Shown here: positions 1-6,853 of the stretch, piece after piece
Position numbering within the stretch: the stretch's first letter is position 1
Layout of the letters: every line of letters begins with the position of its first letter
Source: Anaerotignum sp.
Lineage (GTDB): Bacteria > Bacillota > Clostridia > Lachnospirales > Anaerotignaceae
Assembly: GCA_020024255.1 (NCBI GenBank)
Contig: JAHHTX010000066.1
Span: 1-11,080, forward strand
Direction: 5' to 3'
DNA: 11,080 bases
Translations under genes and position numbers: made by a program
The notes under the pieces: model-generated
What the model saw: the letters and a program-made list of their open reading frames with translations, nothing else
Databases searched by the model: none
Told to the model about the DNA's origin: nothing

Positions 1-6
1 CTTTTC

Positions 7-924
7 TTATCTCTGCTTTGCCAAAAGCTGATCCATAACAGCGACCAAATGTCCGATTTCCGGTTTTGTCAGCTGTTCGTCTGCGCCAACTTCCTTCCCT
101 TTTATTTCCATTTCCGGCGTAATTAAAGAAGAGAATATAATGACAGGAATCTCTTTCAACCGCCTGTCTTCCTTTACTAGCTTGGTCAGTCGATGTCCGT
201 CCATTTCCGGCATTTCAATATCTGTAATAATCAAACCTGCTTTCGATTTGATATTATCTTCCTCTTTGGAAATTTGGAACAGATAGTTCCATGCTTCCTG
301 TCCATTGTTAAATCTCTCGATGTTGGTATATCCTGCCTTTACCAATGCTTCTTTGATGATTTTTGCCAAAAGTACAGAATCTTCTGCCAATATAATGGGG
401 GTTTCGTTGCGGTTTCGCATTCCCATATGATCGATCTCGCTCATCTGAATAGAAGTTTCCGGTGCAATATCTGCCACGATTTTTTCAAAGTCCAAAATGG
501 TAACAAGGTCCTTTCCGCAGTGTGCAATGCCTGTTGCAATGCCATCGCCATCTCCTGTCACCGTTTTATCCGGTTTCATGATATCTTTCCAGGAAATACG
601 GCTGATGCCCACTACGGTGTGCACACGGAATGCAACGTGCAGTTTATTAAAATTGGTGATAATAAACAAATCCTTCTCACTTTTTTCCACTTCCCGCTGC
701 AATACATATGCAGGCAGGTTGATAACCGTAATCAGCACATCTCTGGGTCTGAATATCCCTTCCACAGCAGGATGTACATGGGGCATAGGCTTTACAGGCG
801 CTGACATAATAATCTCCTTAACCTTTGCCACGTTGATACCGTACAGAATACCGTCAATGGTAAATTGCATAATTTCTATTTCATTGGTTCCCGATTCCAA
901 AAGAATGCCGCTCTTATTGTCCAT
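7..924 (-). CDS. cheV: Chemotaxis coupling protein CheV (CheW domain plus receiver domain)
   Basis: CheV is a cytoplasmic scaffold that, like CheW, couples chemoreceptors to the kinase CheA; its receiver domain is phosphorylated by CheA and takes part in adaptation. The 305-residue protein has a CheW-like domain at about residues 15-155 and a receiver domain at about 175-303. In the receiver the acidic pair is E181/D182, the phospho-acceptor is D235 (in TDIEMPEMDG), the switch Ser is S265 or S266, and the conserved Lys is K287 (TKPE). All catalytic positions are therefore present. Length fits the family. The ATG at 922-924 is preceded by a strong GGAGGAG-type ribosome site at 933-939. It is the last gene of the visible run, 61 bp after cheD, and ends 6 bp from the window edge. 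Its kinase and receptors are not encoded here. Confidence 0.95.
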   Translation of the reverse strand: MDNKSGILLESGTNEIEIMQFTIDGILYGINVAKVKEIIMSAPVKPMPHVHPAVEGIFRPRDVLITVINLPAYVLQREVEKSEKDLFIITNFNKLHVAFRVHTVVGISRISWKDIMKPDKTVTGDGDGIATGIAHCGKDLVTILDFEKIVADIAPETSIQMSEIDHMGMRNRNETPIILAEDSVLLAKIIKEALVKAGYTNIERFNNGQEAWNYLFQISKEEDNIKSKAGLIITDIEMPEMDGHRLTKLVKEDRRLKEIPVIIFSSLITPEMEIKGKEVGADEQLTKPEIGHLVAVMDQLLAKQR

Positions 925-985
925 ATTCCTGGCTCCTCCCTAATCTGTACTTATGTTCCGTTATTCTGGCTTCTTTCACTGATTT

Positions 986-1471
986 TTACAACTTCTTTTC
1001 CGGCTTACCGTAAGCCTTGACTGTGGCAGTCCCCGTTGCCGATTCAAAATACAGCGTTCTCGCATAGTTTAAGCCAACATCTTCTTTCAAAATTTTGATG
1101 CCTTCCTGACGCAATGCATCTTTCACTGCCTTTGCATTTCTTTCTCCGATATTTCCCCACTGGGAATTATCAAAGGTATCAAACATTTTTGCGCCGCCTG
1201 CAATCTTTGCTGTTATGCGACTTTTCACTGCACCAAATGTGCCCATACGACGCAGTGCCTCTTTCACACCTGTGTCTGCAAATTTATATACACTGTCATT
1301 GCCACCCTGCGGTGCATTTGGCAACATGATATGTACCATAGCCCCCAGCTTAATGACGCTGTCATAAAGACAAATTCCAATACATGAACCAAGGGCATAC
1401 GTTACCAGTACACCGGGCGCTCTGCACAGCTTCATATCTGCAATTCCCACTACATATTGCTTATTCAACAT
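986..1471 (-). CDS. cheD: Chemoreceptor glutamine deamidase CheD
   Basis: CheD hydrolyses selected glutamine side chains of chemoreceptors to glutamate and, in Gram-positive systems, is bound by CheC, whose phosphatase activity it stimulates. Counting from the ATG at 1469-1471, the protein is 161 residues. The family core is visible as T24, C30 (in ALGSCIGICLYD) and H47 (MVHIMLPN). Their 6- and 17-residue spacing matches the Thr-Cys-His catalytic triad described for Thermotoga CheD, so the enzyme looks active. A GTG two codons upstream (1475-1477) is an alternative start giving 163 residues; neither has a clear ribosome site. The start overlaps the 3' end of cheC, which suggests translational coupling and matched dosage of the CheC-CheD pair. 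The C-terminal half is ordinary CheD sequence. Confidence 0.95.
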   Translation of the reverse strand: MLNKQYVVGIADMKLCRAPGVLVTYALGSCIGICLYDSVIKLGAMVHIMLPNAPQGGNDSVYKFADTGVKEALRRMGTFGAVKSRITAKIAGGAKMFDTFDNSQWGNIGERNAKAVKDALRQEGIKILKEDVGLNYARTLYFESATGTATVKAYGKPEKKL

Positions 1472-2087
1472 TAACACCCAATTTCTTCATCATATAGTCC
1501 AACGATTCCATATCGGGCAGAAGTAGAAGTCTGCTGAATACCTCTTCTCCGTCACATCTAAATCTGCCTCTGATTGTCATTAGCTTGTCCATCTGGTATC
1601 CATACATCACAAAAGGTACATTCATAATGCCGCCTAGCATATTGATGGATACAGAAGGTACAGACAGATCCATTGTAATACCTGCCAGCGTTGACAAGGC
1701 ATTCATATAAGAGGAAATCAAAATATTTCCCACTTCTGTCAAAGCTGATATTTCCAACTGGTCAATCTCATCATAATCAGAGATGGTCTTATTCAACAAA
1801 CTTTCCAGTACAATATTGATAAACTGCAAATCCTGCATAAACAACATCACGCCATTGACTTCTCCGGAAACCTGCACCAAAACAGCCGCAACAACCTGCT
1901 CCGGACCACCCAGTTTTTTCAGTGCCTGATTAAATCCGATAACCTCCACTTCGGGAATACTCATTTCGATTTTTCTGCCAAGGACGGTAGAAAGTGCGGT
2001 AGCCGCATTTCCCGTACCGATACTGCCGATTTCCTTCAGCACATCTACACCGATACTGTTTTTATCTTCATACTTTTTTAAATCCAT
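1461..2087 (-). CDS. cheC: CheY-P phosphatase CheC
   Basis: CheC dephosphorylates CheY-P and, with CheD, forms a feedback loop in Bacillus-type chemotaxis. The 208-residue product shows the two-fold repeat of the CheC/CheX/FliY fold. Each half should carry a [D/S]xxxExxN-x22-P active site. The second site is complete: S114, E118, N121 and P144. The first has D15, E19 and P45 but Ser22 in place of the catalytic Asn (codon AGT at 2022-2024, one base from AAT). One of the two phosphatase centres is therefore probably impaired. N121 has the same number as the more important catalytic Asn reported for Bacillus subtilis CheC. The ATG at 2085-2087 follows a moderate GGGAGA site. It lies 42 bp after the flgG-like gene and overlaps the start of cheD. 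Confidence 0.95.
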   Translation of the reverse strand: MDLKKYEDKNSIGVDVLKEIGSIGTGNAATALSTVLGRKIEMSIPEVEVIGFNQALKKLGGPEQVVAAVLVQVSGEVNGVMLFMQDLQFINIVLESLLNKTISDYDEIDQLEISALTEVGNILISSYMNALSTLAGITMDLSVPSVSINMLGGIMNVPFVMYGYQMDKLMTIRGRFRCDGEEVFSRLLLLPDMESLDYMMKKLGVNVE

Positions 2088-2129
2088 TCCATCTATCTCC
2101 CGTCAAATTCCTTTTGCTTCGCTGCCATT

Positions 2130-2852
2130 TTATTGTCGTAAACTATTTACGGTTCCTTCCACCTCATCGGAAGTCTGCACCATACGCAATGCAAACTGAT
2201 ATGCCCTTTGGGACTCAATCAGTTTTGTCATCTCGTCCGAAAAATCCACATTGGCAGATTCCAAATAATGCTGCAAAAGTACGTCCTCCCCTTCTATGGG
2301 AATAGCAGGGCCGCTTTTGTCTACCGGCATAAATTCATTTTTACCCAAATGGATCATGCCGTTTTTGTTGCGGAAACGGAATACACCAATAGGCAGTTCT
2401 TTGTCCTTGTTGGCATCTGTCACCACAATGGGGTTGCCATTTCTGTCTATGACTGCTTTGCCATCGACATTTGTCAAAAGCATACGCCCATCTTGCTGCT
2501 CAGACAAATGGAATGCACCATCACAGCTGTAGCTGATTTGCCCCGAAAGCGGGTCACGCAAACCAAAAAATCCATCTCCTCTTATGGCATAGTGATAAGG
2601 GTTTTCGGAAGGCTCCCATATCCCTTCCGCAAAGTTGGTATTGGTTTTATCCACTTTGCTGCCTGCTGATGCTGTCAGTTGGGTTCCCTGCCTTGCAGGT
2701 GGATTCAATTCGTTGTAAAACAGGTCGGTAAACACCACATTTTCCCCTTTAAACCCTGTTGTGCTCATATTGGAAAAGTTGTTGGCAATTACATTCATAC
2801 GCTTCTGCTGTGCCGATGCACCGGCTGCACCTGCATAAAATGCCAAATCCAT
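2130..2852 (-). CDS. flgG: Flagellar rod protein, FlgG/FlhP-like (second of a tandem pair)
   Basis: This is a secreted axial protein of the flagellar rod (FlgF/FlgG/FlgE family), exported through the FlhA/FlhB gate and polymerised outside the membrane. The 240-residue product has the N-terminal rod motif (IANNFSNMSTTGFKGE, residues 22-37), a central YAIRGDGFF (88-96), and a C-terminal D0 helix ending in ESQRAYQFALRMVQTSDEVE (roughly 213-232). The last resembles FlgG and Bacillus FlhP more than FlgF. As expected, there is no Sec signal peptide. The usual YTRxGxF motif reads YSCDGAF here (108-114), with a Cys for the Arg. The start ATG follows a good AAAAGGAG site at about 2862-2869. It lies 32 bp after the other rod gene. 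Which of the pair is FlgF and which is FlgG cannot be settled from sequence alone. Confidence 0.85.
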   Translation of the reverse strand: MDLAFYAGAAGASAQQKRMNVIANNFSNMSTTGFKGENVVFTDLFYNELNPPARQGTQLTASAGSKVDKTNTNFAEGIWEPSENPYHYAIRGDGFFGLRDPLSGQISYSCDGAFHLSEQQDGRMLLTNVDGKAVIDRNGNPIVVTDANKDKELPIGVFRFRNKNGMIHLGKNEFMPVDKSGPAIPIEGEDVLLQHYLESANVDFSDEMTKLIESQRAYQFALRMVQTSDEVEGTVNSLRQ

Positions 2853-2884
2853 ATATATCCACTCCTTTTATCACTGCAAAATGT

Positions 2885-3658
2885 TTAAATTCGTCCTACA
2901 TCATTGGTTGCCTTGCTCATAAGCTGGTCATAGATTTTCAATACCTGTGCCGCACTTTGCAAATGACGCTGGCTGTCTATTGTTGCAACCATTTCTTTTA
3001 TGGGGTCTACATTGGATTCTTCCAAATATCCCTGATAGACGCTTGCCTGTGCCGGTCTTGGGTTTCCGCCGCCGACAAAAAAACCGTTATTCTTTATCAA
3101 AGCCTGTTTGTCGTCAAATGTAACCAGCTCAAAGCTGTCGATAAAATCCCCATTTGTTGTATAAATATCACCGGCATGATCTACCATCAAAAAATCCTCA
3201 ATGCTGTTTTTTCCGTCTATGGGGAGTTCCACACGAATAAGCCCTCTTCTTCCCATAACACGGTCACCGTCCTGGGTACAGAAATACCCCTCATTATCAA
3301 TATTGAAAGAGCCGTTTCTGGTATAATGGTCTATGCCGTCTGCCGTCACCGTATGGAAGAAGGCATCACCTTCCAGTGCAAAGTCCAACCGATTATCCGT
3401 TGCTCTGAAAGAGCCTTGCGTATAATCCGTAATGGTTTGTCTGGGAATACGTGCCAAACTGCTTTCGCCGATATTCTGCGTATTTTTCTTATCCATATTG
3501 CCTGTTCTTGCCATCATTTCCTCCCGAAATGTAGAAGAAATCAATTTGTCTGCCTTAAAGCCTTTTGTCCCCACATTGGACATATTGCTGCTGATGACAT
3601 CCAGATTTCTTTTTTCTGTCAACATACCAGACGTCAAATCATAAAACCCATTTACCAT
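2885..3658 (-). CDS. Flagellar rod protein, FlgF/FlhO-like (first of a tandem pair)
   Basis: This is a flagellar axial protein of the FlgF/FlgG family, probably part of the rod. From the ATG at 3656-3658 the product is 257 residues and begins MVNGFYDLTSGML, the typical N-terminal helix of this family. The rod motif SSNMSNVGTKGFKAD lies at 23-37, LDFALEGDAFF at 91-101, and the canonical YTRNGSF at 112-118. The C-terminal D0 helix starts near YLEESNVDP (211). A TTG seven codons upstream would give a longer form, but the extra residues match nothing in the family, and AAGGAA at 3668-3673 sits well for the ATG. It lies 48 bp after fliA and just before the FlgG-like paralogue, the order FlgF then FlgG expected for a rod pair. 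FlhO is the Bacillus name for a comparable protein. No symbol is given because the paralogue assignment is uncertain. Confidence 0.85.
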   Translation of the reverse strand: MVNGFYDLTSGMLTEKRNLDVISSNMSNVGTKGFKADKLISSTFREEMMARTGNMDKKNTQNIGESSLARIPRQTITDYTQGSFRATDNRLDFALEGDAFFHTVTADGIDHYTRNGSFNIDNEGYFCTQDGDRVMGRRGLIRVELPIDGKNSIEDFLMVDHAGDIYTTNGDFIDSFELVTFDDKQALIKNNGFFVGGGNPRPAQASVYQGYLEESNVDPIKEMVATIDSQRHLQSAAQVLKIYDQLMSKATNDVGRI

Positions 3659-3667
3659 TTTCTTCCA

Positions 3668-3673
3668 TTCCTT
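3668..3673 (-). promoter_or_regulatory. Ribosome binding site that sets the FlgF-like start
   Basis: AAGGAA on the minus strand, 9 nt before the ATG at 3656-3658. It lies inside the extra codons that an upstream TTG start would add. This supports the shorter protein. Confidence 0.6.
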
Positions 3674-3706
3674 TCCCAAAAAATAGAAACTTTTCCTCTT
3701 ATCCCT

Positions 3707-4495
3707 TTAATTCTGTTCCATATGTTCCTTCATATAAAGTCGCAGCTTTCGCAGGGCATTCGTATGAATCTGCGAAATACGGGACTCACTTAATTCCATA
3801 ACTTTTGCGATTTCCTTCATGCTCAATTCCTTTTGATAATGAAGGGAAAGCACCATCTGCTCATTTTGCCGCAGGCTTTCAATGCCAATTTTCAGCATTT
3901 CCTCTGTTTCTTTTTCCTCCAGAAACTGCTCCGGCAGATAGCTTTCATCTGTAAGTTCCATCATACTGCTGCTGATTTTCCCTTCTTGCTGCCCCTCGAA
4001 AAGGGCATCTAAGGAAACCAGATTATACAAGTTGGTCTTACTGAGCATTCTGGTGCGATATTTATCCACAGGCATCTGAAAATACTCTGCCATTTCTTCA
4101 TCTGTGGGAAATCTACCCAATTCATGGTACAGGGTATTGTTTGCCTCCTCAATGAGGCGGGCATTCTTCCGAATATTTCTGGGAATCCAGTCCTGTTTTC
4201 TTGCCATATCAATAATCAATCCACGCAGACGTTTTGCAACATAGGATTCAAAACGCACCTGCATAGTTGGGTCAAACTTGTCAATAGCAGCCATCAGCAC
4301 AAGAACACTCTCATTGATAATATCGTCCATTTGTGCAAAAGTTACATAGACACCCTTCATTTTCACGGCGATATTTTTCACAATATAAATATATCGCATG
4401 ACAAGCTCCTGTTTCACTTGTGGATCGCCGCTGTTTTTGTATTGTGCAAAAAGTTCTTCATTTGTCATTTCCGACAACGGCATCTGCTCTTGCAT
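3707..4495 (-). CDS. fliA: RNA polymerase sigma-28 factor FliA (SigD/WhiG type)
   Basis: This sigma factor directs RNA polymerase to late flagellar, motility and chemotaxis promoters. The 262-residue protein has region 2 at about residues 27-108, including FESYVAKRLRGLIIDMARKQ and DWIPRNIR, a hallmark of the FliA/WhiG class. Region 3 lies at about 115-160. Region 4, at about 205-255, has the helix-turn-helix LSMKEIAKVMELSESRISQI, the classic sigma-28 recognition helix sequence. The ATG at 4493-4495 has an ideal AGGAGGA site at 4502-4508, 6 nt away, stronger than those of most neighbours. It lies 114 bp after flhA with no flhF or flhG between. No anti-sigma factor gene (flgM) is in the window. 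Being inside the run, it is presumably transcribed from an upstream promoter outside the window. Confidence 0.97.
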   Translation of the reverse strand: MQEQMPLSEMTNEELFAQYKNSGDPQVKQELVMRYIYIVKNIAVKMKGVYVTFAQMDDIINESVLVLMAAIDKFDPTMQVRFESYVAKRLRGLIIDMARKQDWIPRNIRKNARLIEEANNTLYHELGRFPTDEEMAEYFQMPVDKYRTRMLSKTNLYNLVSLDALFEGQQEGKISSSMMELTDESYLPEQFLEEKETEEMLKIGIESLRQNEQMVLSLHYQKELSMKEIAKVMELSESRISQIHTNALRKLRLYMKEHMEQN

Positions 4496-4533
4496 CGGCT
4501 GTCCTCCTCTCGTCGTGAAAATTAAAGCTCAAA

Positions 4534-4553
4534 ACCTTGGGACGCTGTCCCAA
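4534..4553. repeat. Palindromic repeat-like element between flhA and fliA
   Basis: A perfect inverted repeat, TTGGGAC-GCT-GTCCCAA, fills 4537-4553 (7-bp arms, 3-nt loop) within the 114-bp spacer. Read on the plus strand, 4534-4553 aligns with 6735-6753 in the flhB-flhA spacer at about 15 of 20 positions, with the same orientation. It looks like a copy of a REP-like intergenic element. In the transcript the hairpin is followed by only a short U run (GGUUUUG), so it would be a weak terminator at best. Confidence 0.5.
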
Positions 4554-4609
4554 CCCCTTTTAGGGATTTCATCTCTTGACCCATGATAAGTCCATGTTTT
4601 TCTGATACA

Positions 4610-6697
4610 TTAGGAAAGTGTCACGTTGCCTAAAGCCTGAATCTGGATATTATTGGCAATTTCATGGAATGAAAGCACATAAATATCGGGATAAAACTGC
4701 TCAATCAAGCGATAGAAATACAACCGAATAACATGGCTTGTCAGAATAATCGGTGGCTGTCCAAGCTGTGCAAACTTCTTCACCAATTCTGCCAACTGTG
4801 TTATCATCTGCTGCATCACATCGGGATTCAGTGCCAGATAAATACCGCTTTCATTCTTGGACAGACTGGAAGCAATGACTTTTTCCAATTCTGCATCTAA
4901 GGTAATGACACGCATCTGTCCATCCACACAAAATCTTCTGGTAATGGTACGTTTCAGTGCCACACGCACCTGTTCTGTCATGGTGTCAATATCTCTTGTT
5001 GTGGCAGAAGCATCCAAAATTGTTTCCAAAATCGTACCCAAATCTTTAATGGGAATCCCCTCTTTCAACAAAGAACAGAGGATTTTCTGAAAGCCACTGT
5101 ATGTAATCACATTGGGGAATGCTTCTTCCACCAATTCCGGCACCTGCTTTTTCAGGTTTTCCACAAGCTGTGTGACCTCATTGCGATTCATCAGCTCAGA
5201 AACATGACGCTTGATGGTTTCGGAAAGATGTGTCACCACTACGGAAAGGGGGTCAATAACAGTGTAGCCATAAATTTCTGCCATTTCCTTCACATCTGGC
5301 GTAATCCACTTACTGGGGATACCATAAGCAGGCTCAATGGTTTCAATACCATCGATTTCCCCTGTGGGATTGGGCGGTTCCAAAGCAAGGTAATAATCCG
5401 TCAGGATTTCCCCTCTTGCAACCTCTTCGCCTTTGATTTTGATGACATACTGGTTGGTATTCAAGGCTGAACTGTCACGCAGTCTGACGGAAGGAATAAC
5501 AAATCCCATTTCCTGTGCATACTGCCTGCGGAAAATGACAATACGGCTGATGAGTTTCCCCCCGCTGCTCTCGTCTACCAAGGGAATCAGGCTGTAGCCA
5601 AATTCCATTTCAATGGGTTCTACATTCAAAAGAGAGTACACATTGTTAATATCCTTATAATAATCTTCTTCTGTCATGGGTGCGGCTTCCGGCAAATCTA
5701 CCTCTGCCGTGGTCAGGGATTCTCCCCCTGCCACCATGCCAGCCATGGCTCCTGCTGCCTTCATGCGTTTTGTTGCGGTCATGCCAAGTGCCACCAAAAT
5801 AGCAGCTACTGTCATCAGCTGTATCTTTGGCATACCGGGTACAACGGAAATGACAAACAGCACACCACCGCCAATAAGGAATGCCTGCGGCTGTGCCAAA
5901 AACTGGGAAGACACGTCTGTATTCAAGCTGCCTTCCGATACGGAACGGGTAACAATCATACCTGTGGACGTGGAAATCAGCAGTGCCGGCAGCTGGGAAA
6001 CCAGACCGTCCCCAATCGTGGCAATGGAATACATTTGCAAAACATCGCCAATCTCCATACCGGACTGTACAATCCCGATAATGGTACCTGCAATAAAGTT
6101 AATACTGGTGATGATAATTGACATGACAGCATCACCTTTTACAATCTTTGTGGCACCATCCATAGCACCGTAAAAATCGGCTTCCTTCTGGATTTTATAA
6201 CGACGTTCTCTTGCTTGTACTTCATCAATCAAGCCGGAACTCAAATCCGCATCAATAGCCATCTGTTTACCGGGCATAGCATCTAACGTAAATCTTGCCG
6301 CAACTTCAGCAACACGCTCTGCACCCTTTGTAATGACGATAAACTGTACCAATACGATAATCAGGAAGATAATCACACCGACCACAACGTTTCCCTGCAA
6401 TACAAAGGTACCAAAGGCAGCAATAACCTGACCTGCCTGTCCCTGTTTCGTCAAAATCAATCTTGTTGACGAAATATTCAGCCCAATACGGAACAATGTC
6501 GTAATGAGCAAAAGGGACGGGAATATGGAAAATTCCAACGGTTCTTTAATATTCATTGTAATCAGGAGAATAATCAAAGAAACCGATATATTCATAATAA
6601 AAAAGATATCCAAAACAAATGGATTCAGTGGTATAACCAGCAAAAGTACGATAACGATAACGAATAACGAAATCGTATTTCCAAAAATTTTCTTCAT
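4610..6697 (-). CDS. flhA: Flagellar export platform protein FlhA
   Basis: FlhA is the large inner-membrane component of the flagellar type III export gate; its cytoplasmic domain forms a nonameric ring that receives substrates and helps couple export to the proton gradient. From the ATG at 6695-6697 the protein is 695 residues, the normal size. About eight membrane segments lie in residues 8-310. The FHIPEP family signature is RIGLNISSTR (70-79). The conserved cytoplasmic loop spans about 124-190 and includes MPGKQMAIDADLS and DFYGAMDGATKIVKGD. The cytoplasmic domain runs from about 330 to the end. An in-frame TTG at 6761-6763 would add 22 residues without family similarity, drawn from repeat-like spacer, so I rejected it. 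The ribosome site is a modest GGGGAAA. Flanking gaps (148 bp before, 114 bp after) are the largest in the window. Confidence 0.97.
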   Translation of the reverse strand: MKKIFGNTISLFVIVIVLLLVIPLNPFVLDIFFIMNISVSLIILLITMNIKEPLEFSIFPSLLLITTLFRIGLNISSTRLILTKQGQAGQVIAAFGTFVLQGNVVVGVIIFLIIVLVQFIVITKGAERVAEVAARFTLDAMPGKQMAIDADLSSGLIDEVQARERRYKIQKEADFYGAMDGATKIVKGDAVMSIIITSINFIAGTIIGIVQSGMEIGDVLQMYSIATIGDGLVSQLPALLISTSTGMIVTRSVSEGSLNTDVSSQFLAQPQAFLIGGGVLFVISVVPGMPKIQLMTVAAILVALGMTATKRMKAAGAMAGMVAGGESLTTAEVDLPEAAPMTEEDYYKDINNVYSLLNVEPIEMEFGYSLIPLVDESSGGKLISRIVIFRRQYAQEMGFVIPSVRLRDSSALNTNQYVIKIKGEEVARGEILTDYYLALEPPNPTGEIDGIETIEPAYGIPSKWITPDVKEMAEIYGYTVIDPLSVVVTHLSETIKRHVSELMNRNEVTQLVENLKKQVPELVEEAFPNVITYSGFQKILCSLLKEGIPIKDLGTILETILDASATTRDIDTMTEQVRVALKRTITRRFCVDGQMRVITLDAELEKVIASSLSKNESGIYLALNPDVMQQMITQLAELVKKFAQLGQPPIILTSHVIRLYFYRLIEQFYPDIYVLSFHEIANNIQIQALGNVTLS

Positions 6698-6734
6698 ATC
6701 GTTTCCCCATTCTAAAACCAAGACCCAAGGGAAG

Positions 6735-6753
6735 ACCTTGAGCTTTGCCCCAA
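6735..6753. repeat. Degenerate repeat-like copy in the flhB-flhA spacer
   Basis: Plus-strand ACCTTGAGCTTTGCCCCAA resembles the palindrome at 4534-4553 at about 15 of 20 positions. Its arms no longer pair perfectly. Next to it, 6761-6783 (CAAGCCTTTT followed by CAAAGACCTGAGC) could be a decayed second inverted repeat of the same element. Membership in a dispersed family is inferred from two copies only. Confidence 0.4.
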
Positions 6754-6796
6754 AACTCTGCAAGCCTTTTCAAAGACCTGAGCAAAACTTTATCTG

Positions 6797-6816
6797 CACT
6801 TTTTTCTGAAAAAGTG
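6797..6816. other. Hairpin between flhB and flhA
   Basis: CACTTTTT (6797-6804) and AAAAAGTG (6809-6816) form a perfect 8-bp stem with a 4-nt loop. No U run follows in the direction of transcription, so it is not a standard terminator. It may act in RNA processing or belong to the repeat-like material beside it. Confidence 0.4.
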
Positions 6817-6828
6817 TTGTTGTAATTG

Positions 6829-6853
6829 AGCTGTATACTTTTGTTCTACAGCT
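6829..6853. other. Hairpin overlapping the flhB stop codon
   Basis: AGCTGTA (6829-6835) and TACAGCT (6847-6853) pair as a perfect 7-bp stem with an 11-nt loop. The flhB stop codon (6846-6848) lies at the edge of one arm. No U run follows. It could protect the 3' end of an upstream transcript, but this is inference. Confidence 0.3.

Noticed and set aside
925..1003. Possible sigma-28 promoter before cheV (TAAA followed 14 nt later by GCCAGAATAA on the minus strand)
   Set aside because: The -10 half matches GCCGATAA poorly and the spacing is one short; too weak to call.
2759..3793. Long plus-strand open frame of 344 codons, and other plus-strand frames such as 7167-8063 and 9467-10102
   Set aside because: They lie antisense to well-recognised flagellar genes, resemble no family, are rich in Cys/His/Ile typical of antisense translation, and have no ribosome sites.
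4537..4553. Palindrome before fliA as an intrinsic terminator
   Set aside because: The stem is only 7 bp and the following U run is four bases broken by G; a full stop here would cut off fliA, for which no upstream promoter is visible in the spacer.
4522..4584. 20-codon minus-strand frame between flhA and fliA, spanning the palindrome, as a possible leader peptide
   Set aside because: No ribosome site precedes it, and its sequence comes from the repeat-like palindrome; probably chance.
6698..6763. 22-residue N-terminal extension of FlhA from a TTG start
   Set aside because: The extension has no family similarity, is encoded by repeat-like spacer, and the ATG at 6695-6697 gives the usual FlhA N-terminus.
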